64,000 nt of DNA. It comes from Phyllobacterium zundukense. Its GTDB lineage: Bacteria; Pseudomonadota; Alphaproteobacteria; Rhizobiales; Rhizobiaceae. Positions 52,391-61,786 of the stretch are shown piece by piece (within the stretch, counting starts at the first letter, position 1; each line of letters begins with the position of its first letter). The DNA lies in NCBI RefSeq assembly GCF_002764115.1, contig NZ_CP017940.1:2950501-3014500 (forward strand), read 5' to 3'. A program made the translations under genes and the position numbers. The notes below the pieces were generated by a model. That model was not told the DNA's origin. It did not search any database and was given only the letters and a program-made list of their open reading frames with translations.

Positions 52391-53296
52391 CTAAAGGTCC
52401 ATCTGCGCAACCAGCGCGGCGAATTCCGCGCGGCTGGGCAAGGCGGCGAAGGCACCCGGACGTTGTGCCGTCAATGCTGCGGCACTTTGCGCGAGCGTGA
52501 CGGATTGCTCGCGGTCGCGGCCTTCGGCTAGCATTGCCGCAAGCACGCCGCAAAAAGTGTCGCCGCAACCGGTCGTATCCACCGCTTCGATCCTGGGTGC
52601 CAGATAATGACGAAGTGTTCCATTGTCGAGAGCCAGGCATCCGCCCGCACCGAGGGTGACAATGGCAAACGCAACGCCGTGATCGCACAGCGCTGCGGCG
52701 GCTTCTGCAGGCTGGGAGAAGCCGGTGATGGTTTCCGCCTCACCGCTGTTGACGACGACAATGTCGCAGTGGGGCAGTAGCGGCTTCACGTTCCACCAGA
52801 GCGGGGCGGGATTGAACAGCGTTATCGCCCCGCGTGCCGATGCACCGACAAGGGCTGCCCTGGTGCTGGCACTGGTGAGGTTGCCCTGCAGGACCACCAC
52901 ATCGCCGGGTCCGGCGGTTGCCGCAAAGGTTTGCGCCATTGCTTCGGTGAACGCCGCCGCACAGCTGCCGGCGCTTGCAATGCTGTTTTCGCCGTCCGGC
53001 AGGACCATCAGCAGGGAGAAATCGGTTGGATGGGGCACCCGATGGAGCTCAAGCCCGGCGAGCCCTTCCACCTTGAGCGCGGCCGCGATCTCCTCACCCT
53101 GTGCATCGAGACCAATGGGCGCGTGAAAAATGACCGGGACACCCGTGCGCGCGGCGGCAACCGCCTGATTGAGACCTTTGCCGCCGGGCGCGCTGCCCGC
53201 ACTGTCGCCGAGCAGGGTTTCACCCTGCAATGGCAATCGCGGCAGCCGGAGGGTCAGGTCGAGCGCAGCATTGCCGAGAACGAGCACGCGTCCCAT
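52391..53296 (-). CDS. PfkB-family sugar kinase (ribokinase-like)
   Basis: 301 residues. The first signature region is GGKGLNQAVAAARTGV (gly-rich sugar contact) and the second is DTTGCGDTFCGVLAAML, with the catalytic Asp in the Gly-x-Gly-Asp motif. Ribose, or a related pentose or nucleoside sugar, is likely but not certain. It starts 7 bases after the BtpA-like gene and is under the GntR regulator upstream. Confidence 0.88.
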   Translation of the reverse strand: MGRVLVLGNAALDLTLRLPRLPLQGETLLGDSAGSAPGGKGLNQAVAAARTGVPVIFHAPIGLDAQGEEIAAALKVEGLAGLELHRVPHPTDFSLLMVLPDGENSIASAGSCAAAFTEAMAQTFAATAGPGDVVVLQGNLTSASTRAALVGASARGAITLFNPAPLWWNVKPLLPHCDIVVVNSGEAETITGFSQPAEAAAALCDHGVAFAIVTLGAGGCLALDNGTLRHYLAPRIEAVDTTGCGDTFCGVLAAMLAEGRDREQSVTLAQSAAALTAQRPGAFAALPSRAEFAALVAQMDL

Positions 53297-53303
53297 GATT
53301 CTG

Positions 53304-54161
53304 TCAGCTCCGCGCTTTTTGGACGGCCTGCATGAACACGTTCAGCCGGTCCGGATCGACCTCATTCCACCAGGCGCCCTCGCGTTTCAGCCAGCTCGCA
53401 ACAATGACGGCGTCCGCAACGGTGAAAATGTCGCCTATATTGTCGGGGGTCACCCCTGAACCGACGGCGACCGGCAGCGAAGTTCCCGACGCGATGGTCT
53501 GCAACTCCTCCATTGTGGCGGAATCGCCTGTCCGCTGACCCGTGGCGATGGCGACATCTGCGTCGAAGAACTCGTTGTCGCGCGCGAGCTCGGTGATGGT
53601 GCGGTCGCCAGTGATCGCGTGCGCGCCATGCTTGACATGCACATCGGCAAAGATGCGCACGGACCTGGCATGGAGCCACGCCCTGTAGCGAGCCGCCTCT
53701 CCTGCCGGACCATCGATCAGCCCCTCATTGGCCACATAGGCATTCGACCACTGATTGACGCGGACGAAAGCGGCACCGGCGGCCTTGGCGACGGCGATTG
53801 CCTGAACCGCGCCATTGGCGAGGATGTTGACACCGATGGGCAGACCGCTATGGCGGCGAACGGCGTCCGTCATGACTGCCATTGCCGCGGCCGTTTCCGG
53901 ACCGAGGCGGTCTGGCTTGGCGAAAGGAATGTCGCCGTGGTTCTCGACAATCAGGCCATCGACACCGCCACCCTTGTACCGCCCGGCTTCCGCCACGGCA
54001 AAAGCGACGATGTCATCCATCGGTTCGCCATCGTAACTTGGCGAACCCGGCAGGGGCAGTGAATGGATCACGCCGATCACAGCCTTTCGCCGGCCGAAGA
54101 TTTCCTGAATGGCATTCGGCTTGGCGCGATAGATGGATTTCGGTTGTGAGGGCGTATTCAT
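53304..54161 (-). CDS. BtpA/SgcQ family protein
   Basis: 285 residues from the ATG at 54161 (GGAAAG upstream). Family blocks: AVIGVIHSLPLPGSPSYDGE, GLIVENHGDIPF and LPVAVGSGVTPDNI. It is a TIM-barrel family with unresolved function: BtpA was linked to photosystem I, SgcQ to a sugar system. The gene context, sugar kinase plus GntR regulator, suggests a sugar- or nucleoside-catabolic role here. Confidence 0.85.
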   Translation of the reverse strand: MNTPSQPKSIYRAKPNAIQEIFGRRKAVIGVIHSLPLPGSPSYDGEPMDDIVAFAVAEAGRYKGGGVDGLIVENHGDIPFAKPDRLGPETAAAMAVMTDAVRRHSGLPIGVNILANGAVQAIAVAKAAGAAFVRVNQWSNAYVANEGLIDGPAGEAARYRAWLHARSVRIFADVHVKHGAHAITGDRTITELARDNEFFDADVAIATGQRTGDSATMEELQTIASGTSLPVAVGSGVTPDNIGDIFTVADAVIVASWLKREGAWWNEVDPDRLNVFMQAVQKARS

Positions 54162-54240
54162 GGCTGTGCTTTCCTGCGCTTCGTGAATTCGGTTTGAAGA
54201 GGTTGCGCCGCGAATGACGTGTTGAGTTCCGCCGGGTCCG

Positions 54241-54993
54241 TCATGATTGGGCGAGTCCGACATGAAAACTGTAGCGGTCCGCCCGATAGCGCAGAATGAC
54301 GTGTTCGACAGGCAGGTTTGCCAACGCCCACGATGTGCGATGACAGACGAGGACGGCAGCCGGCTGCTTCAGTCCAAGGCTTCGCGCCGTAGCGGCATCG
54401 GCGATGGCGCCTTCGATCTTCTCATGCCCACCGGTCAATGCTATGCCCGCCACATCCTTGAGCCAGGCATAGAGCGAACCGCCGTCCAGGTCGGCCACCG
54501 TCGGCAGCCCGCTCCGTTCAAATACAGCAGGGGCAAGGTAAGTCAGCGATGTTGCCATCGGGCTGGCATCGGCGAGCAAGACGCGATCGATCTCCAGGAC
54601 AGGGGAATTCGGCGCAAGTTTCAATTCCGCTGCGACTGCCGGACTTGCAATGGTGAGTTGCAGCGACCGCGTGTTGTAGCCCGGCTGCAGGCCCCGGACG
54701 CGCATATCCTGCGAAAAGGAAGAAAGGCGATTGAGCGGACGGGTGACGCGCGGCTCGATCACGATCGACCCGCGGCCGGACTTGCGCTTGATCAGCCCCT
54801 CCGTCTCAAGGTGGTCGAGCGCGGCGCGCGACGTGGTCCGGCTCACGCCGAAGCGTCTGTTCAGTTCCGCCTCTCCGGGCAAGACCGCACCGGGCCTGAA
54901 TGTGCCATCTTCAATCGCACGCCGCAGCCGCTCCGCGATCTGCGACCACATCGGCACGGGTCCCTCGACAAGATCTGTTTCATGCCACATCAT
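54241..54993 (-). CDS. GntR-family regulator with UTRA domain
   Basis: 250 residues. The N-terminal winged helix is seen in PVPMWSQIAERLRRAIEDG then LPGEAELNRRFGVSRTTSRA. The C-terminal UTRA effector domain (about 100-245) ends YRADRYSFHVGL. Regulators of this type (HutC subfamily) sense sugar phosphates or similar ligands. It lies upstream of the BtpA-like and kinase genes and is likely their repressor. Confidence 0.9.
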   Translation of the reverse strand: MMWHETDLVEGPVPMWSQIAERLRRAIEDGTFRPGAVLPGEAELNRRFGVSRTTSRAALDHLETEGLIKRKSGRGSIVIEPRVTRPLNRLSSFSQDMRVRGLQPGYNTRSLQLTIASPAVAAELKLAPNSPVLEIDRVLLADASPMATSLTYLAPAVFERSGLPTVADLDGGSLYAWLKDVAGIALTGGHEKIEGAIADAATARSLGLKQPAAVLVCHRTSWALANLPVEHVILRYRADRYSFHVGLAQS

Positions 54994-55053
54994 GCACCAA
55001 ACAATATGACGTCATGACATTTGGATCAAGCATTTTAATTATTGGGGTTGTGG

Positions 55054-55956
55054 CTAGCCAAACTTTTCCAGTTCCTGCTTGAAACGTTCGACAAGCCATG
55101 TTCCAGCGGGTCCCAAAGGGCTGTCCACGGGATACAACGCCAACAGCGGATAGGCAGCTTCCGGATAGGGTTCAAGATTAAGAAGCACCAGCCTTCCCTC
55201 GGCGAGATCATCCTTCACCATCCATTTCGGCAGTCCACCCCAGCCCAAACCGGCCAAAATGAGATCATGCTTGGTGCTGACATCCGTGAGCCGCCAGGTT
55301 TTGTAAGCAAAAACGCCAAAATCCCGTCCTTTTGTCTGCTCACTCAGATCGGTGATCACAAGCTGGATATGATCACGAATGAATGACAGCGGCACGGGGC
55401 CCTCATACAGGGCGAGCGGATGATCAGGAGCAGCAACCGGTGTCATCGCGGTTTGCCCAACTTGAAGCAATACGAGTTCATCGTGGGTCTGCATTGGCGG
55501 GCCGCCAATGCCAAAATCGGCCTGTTTCTTGAGGACGAGGTCCCAGACCATCCCGAGTGCACCGACATGTACGCGCAGGCTAACCGTTGGAAACTGCACC
55601 TGGAACGCCTTGAGGACGCAGGTCAAGACCGGGGATGCCAATGAGACATCGATAGCAACAGCCACCTCGGCCTCAAGCCCCTGTTTCAGACCCTCGGCCC
55701 GGGAGCGCAAGCTCTGCAGAACGGAAACCATACGCCGTGCATCCTCAAGCATGGCCTTGCCCTCCTCGGTCAGACGCGGCTCCCGGGTTCCGCCGCGCTC
55801 GAAGAGCTGCAACTCAAGCTGCGCTTCCAGATTGGCTATCGTGTAACTGACGACCGACTGCGAACGATTGAGCCGACGTGCCGCTGCGGAGAAGCTTCCT
55901 GTCTCCGCCACCGCGACAAAGACCTGGAGTTGATCGAGCGTGGGGTTTGGTTGCAC
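55054..55956 (-). CDS. LysR-family transcriptional regulator
   Basis: 300 residues. The N-terminal winged helix is LDQLQVFVAVAETGSFSAAA then RLNRSQSVVSYTIANLEAQL; the C-terminal co-inducer domain contains VSLRVHVGALG and VGQTAMTPVAAPDHPL. It is divergent from the azoreductase gene (131 bases between starts), its probable target. Confidence 0.93.
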   Translation of the reverse strand: MQPNPTLDQLQVFVAVAETGSFSAAARRLNRSQSVVSYTIANLEAQLELQLFERGGTREPRLTEEGKAMLEDARRMVSVLQSLRSRAEGLKQGLEAEVAVAIDVSLASPVLTCVLKAFQVQFPTVSLRVHVGALGMVWDLVLKKQADFGIGGPPMQTHDELVLLQVGQTAMTPVAAPDHPLALYEGPVPLSFIRDHIQLVITDLSEQTKGRDFGVFAYKTWRLTDVSTKHDLILAGLGWGGLPKWMVKDDLAEGRLVLLNLEPYPEAAYPLLALYPVDSPLGPAGTWLVERFKQELEKFG

Positions 55957-56086
55957 AGCCTAACCTATCGATAAGATAGATGGAATTAATCGATATTTTC
56001 CCAGTTTTTTAAATGGATGTCGAGAGCCAAATTACAGCCATCGGATTGTTCTCCCCCGAGACAACTCAACTGAAGGAACTTAGGCT

Positions 56087-56704
56087 ATGTCTTCCATACT
56101 TCTCGTTACATCGAGCCCCCGTGGTGCGGCGTCCCATTCGACGCGCGTCGCAACCGAACTTGCCCAGAAGCTGCAGGCGAAAACACCGGGCGCGAAAATC
56201 GTTACGCACGATCTTGCAAATAACCCGCTTCCCCATATCGATGCTGATTACGCTACGGGCATTTATACACCTGTCGAGTCCCGCTCGGTCCGGCAGCAGA
56301 ATGTCGTCGGCGTATCGGACTCGGTCGTCGACGAACTGCTTGCCGCTGATGCCGTTGTCATTGCCACCGGCATGATCAACTTCAATATTTCTTCGACGCT
56401 TAAGGCCTGGATCGACCATATTGCCCGCGCAGGCAGGACGTTCAGCTATGGCGCCGAGGGCCCGAAGGGTCTGGTAACCGGCAAGAAGGTCTATTTGGTA
56501 ATTGCTTCCGGCGGCGTTTATTCGAGCGGCCCGGCCGCTGTGTTCGATCATGCAACACCATATCTGAAAGCAGCTCTCGGCTTCCTTGGCATGACCGACG
56601 TCGAAGTTGTTCGCGTTGAAGGTGTTGCCATGGGTCCTGAAGCAGAAGCAAAGGCGATTTCTTCTGCTCTCGAATACACCAGCGACCTGGCGCTCGCCGC
56701 CTAA
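56087..56704 (+). CDS. azoR: FMN-dependent NADH-azoreductase
   Basis: 205 residues of a flavodoxin-like quinone/azo reductase: ILLVTSSPRGAASHSTRVAT at the start (FMN phosphate site), then GMINFNISSTLKAWIDHIAR with the FMN ring contacts, and VIASGGVYSSGPAA. It reduces quinones and azo compounds with NADH. Divergent LysR gene upstream, strong terminator downstream. Confidence 0.92.
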   Translation: MSSILLVTSSPRGAASHSTRVATELAQKLQAKTPGAKIVTHDLANNPLPHIDADYATGIYTPVESRSVRQQNVVGVSDSVVDELLAADAVVIATGMINFNISSTLKAWIDHIARAGRTFSYGAEGPKGLVTGKKVYLVIASGGVYSSGPAAVFDHATPYLKAALGFLGMTDVEVVRVEGVAMGPEAEAKAISSALEYTSDLALAA

Positions 56705-56725
56705 GGGCATAGCGCTGATCGCGAA

Positions 56726-56757
56726 AGAGGCGGGCTTCTGGCCCGCCTCTTTTTTCT
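56726..56757 (+). terminator. rho-independent terminator after the azoreductase
   Basis: A perfect ten-base stem, AGAGGCGGGC (56726-56735) with GCCCGCCTCT (56741-56750), loop TTCTG, followed by TTTTTC. Confidence 0.9.
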
Positions 56758-56783
56758 TATCAAGTTAAAATAGCTGCCCAGTA

Positions 56784-56969
56784 TTACTTGCGCTGGGCTC
56801 GCTCGACGATATCGAGCCGCCTTAGTTGATCAAGAAGACTTTCAGGAACTGTATCCTCGACCTTGTACACGCCTGCGGCGCGTATTGCAGACCTGTACGA
56901 CGCTTGGGAGATCTGTCGCCTCAGGATCCGTGATAGTTGTTTTTCGTAGGTACGGTCGATACCGTCCAT
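56784..56969 (-). CDS. small hypothetical protein
   Basis: 61 residues from the ATG at 56969. It is basic and helical (DRTYEKQLSRILRRQISQAS, then SLLDQLRRLDIVERAQRK). No family recognised; it lies alone between azoR and galE. Confidence 0.5.
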   Translation of the reverse strand: MDGIDRTYEKQLSRILRRQISQASYRSAIRAAGVYKVEDTVPESLLDQLRRLDIVERAQRK

Positions 56970-57142
56970 ATTGCAAAACTCCAACTTTGCCCTCGCAGTT
57001 TAAACCCCTGCGCTGCGAAGATGGTTCCCCTTTTCTAGACTTGAACGTTTTATGACAATGTGGCTCTGCGCCGCACCTGTTGCTTGTTCACATATATCAA
57101 GCCCGCCAGAAGCAAATAACTTACGCATGACGAGGACGGATC

Positions 57143-58135
57143 TCAGCGCCCTGAGTTGCGATGCTGCAATGCCTTTTCCCAACTCAAGGCAGACTCCACG
57201 ATCGTATCGAGATCATCGAATTTTGGTTCCCAGCCGAGATCGCTGCGCGCCTTGCTGCTGTCGGCAACGACCGACGCTGCATCGCCAGGACGGGCACTCG
57301 TGAGGCGAGCATCGATGCGTGCGCCATGCACGCGCTCGACGCTCTCAATCACTTGCTTCACCGAATAGCCGCGGCCGTAGCCGCAATTGGCAACCATGCT
57401 GCTTCCGCCTGCACGGAGGCGCTCCAGGGCAAGGCGATGTGCGGCCACCAGGTCATTCACATGAATATAGTCCCTAACGCAGGTCCCGTCCGGCGTTGGA
57501 TACTCATGGCCAAAGATTTCCATATAGCGGCGCTTGCCCAGCGCAGTCTCGCACGCAACCTTGATCAGGTGCGTGGCGCCTCGCGTCGACTGGCCCGTAC
57601 GCCCCTTGATGTCCGCACCGGCAACGTTGAAATAGCGCAACGCCGTATAATGAAAATCATGCGCTGCGGCGGTGTCGCGCAGCATCCATTCGGTCATGAG
57701 CTTGGACACGCCGTAAGGGGATTGGGGCTGGGGTACGGCCTCCTCGGTGACGGGGGTCATGCCGCCATCGCCATAAACAGCCGCCGTGGATGAGAAAATA
57801 AAGTTCTTCACATCGGATTTGACCACGGATTCGATCAGTGACCGCGTCTTAGATGTGTTGTTTTCGTAGTATGTCAGCGGGTCCCGGACGGAATCAGGAA
57901 CGACAACCGAGCCGGCAAAATGAATGACCGCATCGACATAATTGCGTTCGATGGTTTGGCGGACGAGACTCTGATCGGCGATATCGCCAACGATCAGCTT
58001 CGCTTCGGCAGGTACCGCCCAGTCGAAACCGGTGGACAACCGGTCAAGGACAACGACAGATTCCCCAGCATCAAGCAATTCCCAGACCATATGGCTGCCG
58101 ATATATCCGGCACCACCGGTCACAAGCACTGTCAT
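57143..58135 (-). CDS. galE: UDP-glucose 4-epimerase
   Basis: 330 residues from the ATG at 58135 (GAGGGG upstream). The NAD-binding motif is VTGGAGYIGSHM, the catalytic Tyr-x3-Lys is in SPYGVSKLMTEW, with Ser in FSSTAAVYGDG. It interconverts UDP-glucose and UDP-galactose and so can supply precursors for the polysaccharide made elsewhere in the window. Transcribed alone. Confidence 0.93.
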   Translation of the reverse strand: MTVLVTGGAGYIGSHMVWELLDAGESVVVLDRLSTGFDWAVPAEAKLIVGDIADQSLVRQTIERNYVDAVIHFAGSVVVPDSVRDPLTYYENNTSKTRSLIESVVKSDVKNFIFSSTAAVYGDGGMTPVTEEAVPQPQSPYGVSKLMTEWMLRDTAAAHDFHYTALRYFNVAGADIKGRTGQSTRGATHLIKVACETALGKRRYMEIFGHEYPTPDGTCVRDYIHVNDLVAAHRLALERLRAGGSSMVANCGYGRGYSVKQVIESVERVHGARIDARLTSARPGDAASVVADSSKARSDLGWEPKFDDLDTIVESALSWEKALQHRNSGR

Positions 58136-58262
58136 AGCCACAGCCCCTCAATCTCCCATTACGCCGCCCTGTGCTTATCTTGCCGCATTTAAGCAGGTGT
58201 GCAAAGCTGACGCCGATCTCATTCCGATGCAATAGCAATCTTACGCAAGGTGAACGACAAGA

Positions 58263-59273
58263 ATGGCCTCTTCCGCCGATATACGACCTGAATTCGCAAC
58301 AAATCGTATCAACCTTGCCTCGGCTGGGCTCGGCGCTCAGGCCATTTTTGCTACGGACGATTTTTTCGCGCCGGTGGAACGCATGCTTTACGATGCTCCT
58401 GCCGTCTTCATTCCCGACAAATATGATGATCACGGCAAGTGGATGGACGGTTGGGAATCCCGCCGCAAGCGTGGCCCCGGCCACGACTTCGCCGTCATAA
58501 AACTTGCCGCCCCCGGCATTGTTCACGGATTCGATGTCGATACGAGCCATTTCACCGGCAACTATCCCCCCGCTTGCTCGATTGAGGCATGCCGTACCGA
58601 GGGCGAGCCAAACGATTCAACGGCGTGGACGGAAGTGTTACCGCAGAGTCCTCTCGGGCCTTCAGACAGTCACTTTTTCGCAAGCACCAACAGGGATGTC
58701 TGGACGCATCTGCGTTTACATATCTATCCCGATGGAGGGGTCGCACGTTTGCGCGTCTATGGCGAACCCTGGCGCGACTGGTCCAACGTTCCCGCCACTG
58801 AAGAGGTTGATCTTGCATCGGCACTGAACGGTGGACGCGTCGTCGCCTATTCGGACGCGCATTATGGCGCACTGCATCGGCTCCTGTCGCCAGGCCGCGG
58901 CATCAACATGGGCGATGGATGGGAAACCCGGCGGCGGCGTGAACCCGGCAATGACTGGATCATTGTCCAACTCGGCCATGCTGGCCAGATCAGTCGCATT
59001 GTCGTCGATACCGCACACTACAAGGGCAATTACCCGGACCGGTGTTCGCTCCACGGCGCTGATCTCGGTGCAATCTCAGGCGGACTGACCCAGTCGGTCG
59101 TGACCTCGTCCATGTTCTGGCCGGAAATACTCCCTGAAAAGAAACTATCGATGGATGCCGTGCACGATTTCGGCGCAGGTGACCTCGTCGCGTCAAATCG
59201 GGTCACACATGTGCGCCTCAACATTTTCCCGGATGGGGGCGTCAGCCGTTTGCGCGTTTTCGGTACGATTTGA
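58263..59273 (+). CDS. alc: allantoicase
   Basis: 336 residues with two similar halves, as in allantoicases: DGWESRRKRGPGHDFAVIKL and its repeat DGWETRRRREPGNDWIIVQL, each a jelly-roll domain with conserved Asp and Arg. It hydrolyses allantoate to ureidoglycolate and urea in purine breakdown. No other purine-catabolic gene is beside it; the start with ACAAGA is fair. Confidence 0.93.
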   Translation: MASSADIRPEFATNRINLASAGLGAQAIFATDDFFAPVERMLYDAPAVFIPDKYDDHGKWMDGWESRRKRGPGHDFAVIKLAAPGIVHGFDVDTSHFTGNYPPACSIEACRTEGEPNDSTAWTEVLPQSPLGPSDSHFFASTNRDVWTHLRLHIYPDGGVARLRVYGEPWRDWSNVPATEEVDLASALNGGRVVAYSDAHYGALHRLLSPGRGINMGDGWETRRRREPGNDWIIVQLGHAGQISRIVVDTAHYKGNYPDRCSLHGADLGAISGGLTQSVVTSSMFWPEILPEKKLSMDAVHDFGAGDLVASNRVTHVRLNIFPDGGVSRLRVFGTI

Positions 59274-59399
59274 CGATTTTTGTCCAGCTTCAACATTTAG
59301 TGGTTAGAGTTTCGCCAAAGCCGTGGCAAATTGCCCATATTCTCATCATGGATTTTACTGGGCAAAAACGCTAGTAAGTTCATGATATAGGAGCAATTC

Positions 59400-60677
59400 A
59401 TGGACTATCGTCGGTTTTTCGAAGACGCGATTGACCAGTTGCACGCTGAAAAGCGCTACCGGGTCTTTGCTAATCTGGAACGGATCGTGGGTAAGTTTCC
59501 GCGTGCGATATGGCGTACGGCGGATGCAGCGCGCGAAATCACCGTCTGGTGCTCAAACGATTATCTCGGCATGGGCCAGCATCCGGCGGTCATCGCTGCT
59601 ATGCACGATGCATCCAGTCGCATGGGCTCCGGCGCCGGCGGCACGCGCAACATCTCTGGCAACAATCATCCGCTGGTTGAACTCGAAAACGAGTTGGCCG
59701 ATCTTCACCAGAAGGAAGCGGGCCTGGTCTTCACCTCCGGATTTGTTTCCAACGAAGCATCGATCTCGACAATCGCGAGACTCCTGCCGAATTGCCTCAT
59801 CCTTTCCGATGAGTTGAATCACGCCTCCATGATCGAAGGCGTGCGCCGTTCCGGTGCGGAAAAGAAGATTTTCCGCCACAACGACCTCGCTCATCTGGAA
59901 GAGTTGCTGAAAGCGGCTGGCAAGGAGCGCGCCAAGCTCATCGTGTTCGAATCGATCTATTCGATGGATGGCGACATCGCTCCGGTCGCAGCCATTGCTG
60001 ACCTTGCGGAAAAATATAACGCCATGACCTATATCGATGAGGTCCATGCCGTTGGCATGTATGGCAATCGCGGCGGTGGCATCACCGACCGCGAAGGGCT
60101 GTCGGACCGAATCGACATCATTGAAGGCACGTTAGCCAAGGCTTTCGGTACACTCGGCGGTTATATCGCTGGCCCGAAGACGGTAATCGATGCAGTGCGT
60201 TCCTACGCGCCAGGCTTCATCTTTACCACGGCGCTTCCGCCGGTTATCGCGGCAGCAGCAACGCAGTCGATCCGCCATCTCAAAGTGTCGCAGGAAGAGC
60301 GCCGGATGCATCAGTGTCAGGCCCAGCTTACCAAAAATGTGCTGGCGCAGGCCAATCTGCCGGTGATGAAATCAGAGACCCACATCATTCCGATCCATGT
60401 GGGCGACCCCGAGCTGTGCAAGAAGGCCAGCGACCGTCTGCTCGAGCTCCATGGCATCTACATTCAGCCGATCAACTATCCAACCGTACCACGTGGAACT
60501 GAACGTCTGCGTATCACGCCGACACCGTTCCATACGAACGAACTCGTGGTCGAGCTGAAGGACGCATTGGTCGAAGTCTGGACAGCACTCGGCATTCCGT
60601 TTTCCAAGGATAGTGCTCCGGCGGTTGAAACCAGTGAACGCGTTGTGACGCTTGCTGTGTCAAAGGCCGGCGGCTAG
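59400..60677 (+). CDS. hemA: 5-aminolevulinate synthase
   Basis: 425 residues. It condenses glycine and succinyl-CoA with PLP to make 5-aminolevulinate, the C4 start of tetrapyrrole synthesis used by alphaproteobacteria. Seen: [50 protein letters not shown] and the Schiff-base Lys (K247) in [14 protein letters not shown]. Length matches. Preceded by an AGGAG site. Confidence 0.96.
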   Translation: MDYRRFFEDAIDQLHAEKRYRVFANLERIVGKFPRAIWRTADAAREITVWCSNDYLGMGQHPAVIAAMHDASSRMGSGAGGTRNISGNNHPLVELENELADLHQKEAGLVFTSGFVSNEASISTIARLLPNCLILSDELNHASMIEGVRRSGAEKKIFRHNDLAHLEELLKAAGKERAKLIVFESIYSMDGDIAPVAAIADLAEKYNAMTYIDEVHAVGMYGNRGGGITDREGLSDRIDIIEGTLAKAFGTLGGYIAGPKTVIDAVRSYAPGFIFTTALPPVIAAAATQSIRHLKVSQEERRMHQCQAQLTKNVLAQANLPVMKSETHIIPIHVGDPELCKKASDRLLELHGIYIQPINYPTVPRGTERLRITPTPFHTNELVVELKDALVEVWTALGIPFSKDSAPAVETSERVVTLAVSKAGG

Positions 60678-60718
60678 AGCAAGTTTTTTCACCTACTGGC
60701 GAATTTAGAACCGGCGTT

Positions 60719-61786
60719 TCATTCTGAGGCGCCGGTTTCCGTATCTGCGCGTAGCCAGCGGGCAAGAAATGGCACTGCAAAAGCAATCATCAGGAACCGC
60801 ACCACATGGTGAGAGGCGACGTAGGATGGGTCGACGCCAAGTGAAAATGCAATCACGGTGAGAGCCTCCAGCGCGCCAGGCGCAAAGGCGAGCGCAATTT
60901 GCGCAGGATGGATATCAAGCCAATACCAGACCATGAAGGCGGCGAAAAAGGAGGCCACTGTCCCGATCAAAAAGGCACACAGCGCCGCCGGCAAATAACG
61001 CAGAAGCTGGGATCGATGTTCGGCGCCGACGCGCGAACCGATCAGGACGCCAAGCACGATCAAGCCAATATCGGCAATCGAGCGCGGCACCACCGCCGTG
61101 ACGATGGACGTGGCGTGCAAGAGTGCGCTTGCCACGAGAGCCCCAAGCATCATACCGCCCGGAACGCGGCTGAAATGCCCGAGAACTGCGCCAGCCAAAC
61201 CGCAAATAAGCAAGACCAATGCTTCCTGCACCGTCCAATCATAATTCAGTTCCACGACGACATGCGGTGCATTCTTGGCGATGATGGCGAGAAGCGGCGC
61301 CAGAAAGCCGATCAACAGCAACAGCCGGACACATTGGATCACCGTGATCTTAACCATATTGGCCTTCGTCCCCATGGCCGCAACGAGAACAAAGGACAGG
61401 GCACCAGGCAATGATGAAAACAGGGCTGTCGGTCCGTCCCATCCAAATCCCTTGCGCAGCATCAAATAGGTGGCTCCCGTCACCAGAACGAGCGCGACGA
61501 ACAGCATCATGAAACTGACAGGCCATGAAACCATTTGATTGATGGTGTCCGGGGAAACGCCGGAACCGGCTTGGATACCAAGCGTGAAGAACACAAAAAC
61601 CCGCAGCCAGTCGGGCAGATGCATACGAATGCCGGATAGCGATGCCGCAGTCACGGCAATCGTCGACCCGAGCAAAAAAGGAATAGGCAGGCCGATCAGC
61701 TTTGCGATCAATGCGCCCGCAGCTGAAATTAACAGTGAAAGGATAGCGGCCTGGGTGTTGTTGAGATGTAGGAAGTTTGACGTCAA
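60719..61786 (-). CDS. AbrB-family membrane protein
   Basis: 355 residues with about ten hydrophobic helices, split into two similar halves, as in the AbrB/YgiN-like ammonia monooxygenase-type family (not the DNA-binding AbrB). Motif-like segments are GLPIPFLLGSTIAVT and RVPGGMMLGALVASALLHAT. Transport or regulator function is unclear. The start is a TTG at 61786 that overlaps the preceding stop as TTGA, and no ATG lies before the first helices. Confidence 0.8.
   Translation of the reverse strand: MTSNFLHLNNTQAAILSLLISAAGALIAKLIGLPIPFLLGSTIAVTAASLSGIRMHLPDWLRVFVFFTLGIQAGSGVSPDTINQMVSWPVSFMMLFVALVLVTGATYLMLRKGFGWDGPTALFSSLPGALSFVLVAAMGTKANMVKITVIQCVRLLLLIGFLAPLLAIIAKNAPHVVVELNYDWTVQEALVLLICGLAGAVLGHFSRVPGGMMLGALVASALLHATSIVTAVVPRSIADIGLIVLGVLIGSRVGAEHRSQLLRYLPAALCAFLIGTVASFFAAFMVWYWLDIHPAQIALAFAPGALEALTVIAFSLGVDPSYVASHHVVRFLMIAFAVPFLARWLRADTETGASE

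Noticed and set aside
60719..61786. DNA-binding AbrB regulator
   Set aside because: The protein is a polytopic membrane protein; the shared name is historical and the SpoVT-AbrB fold is absent.
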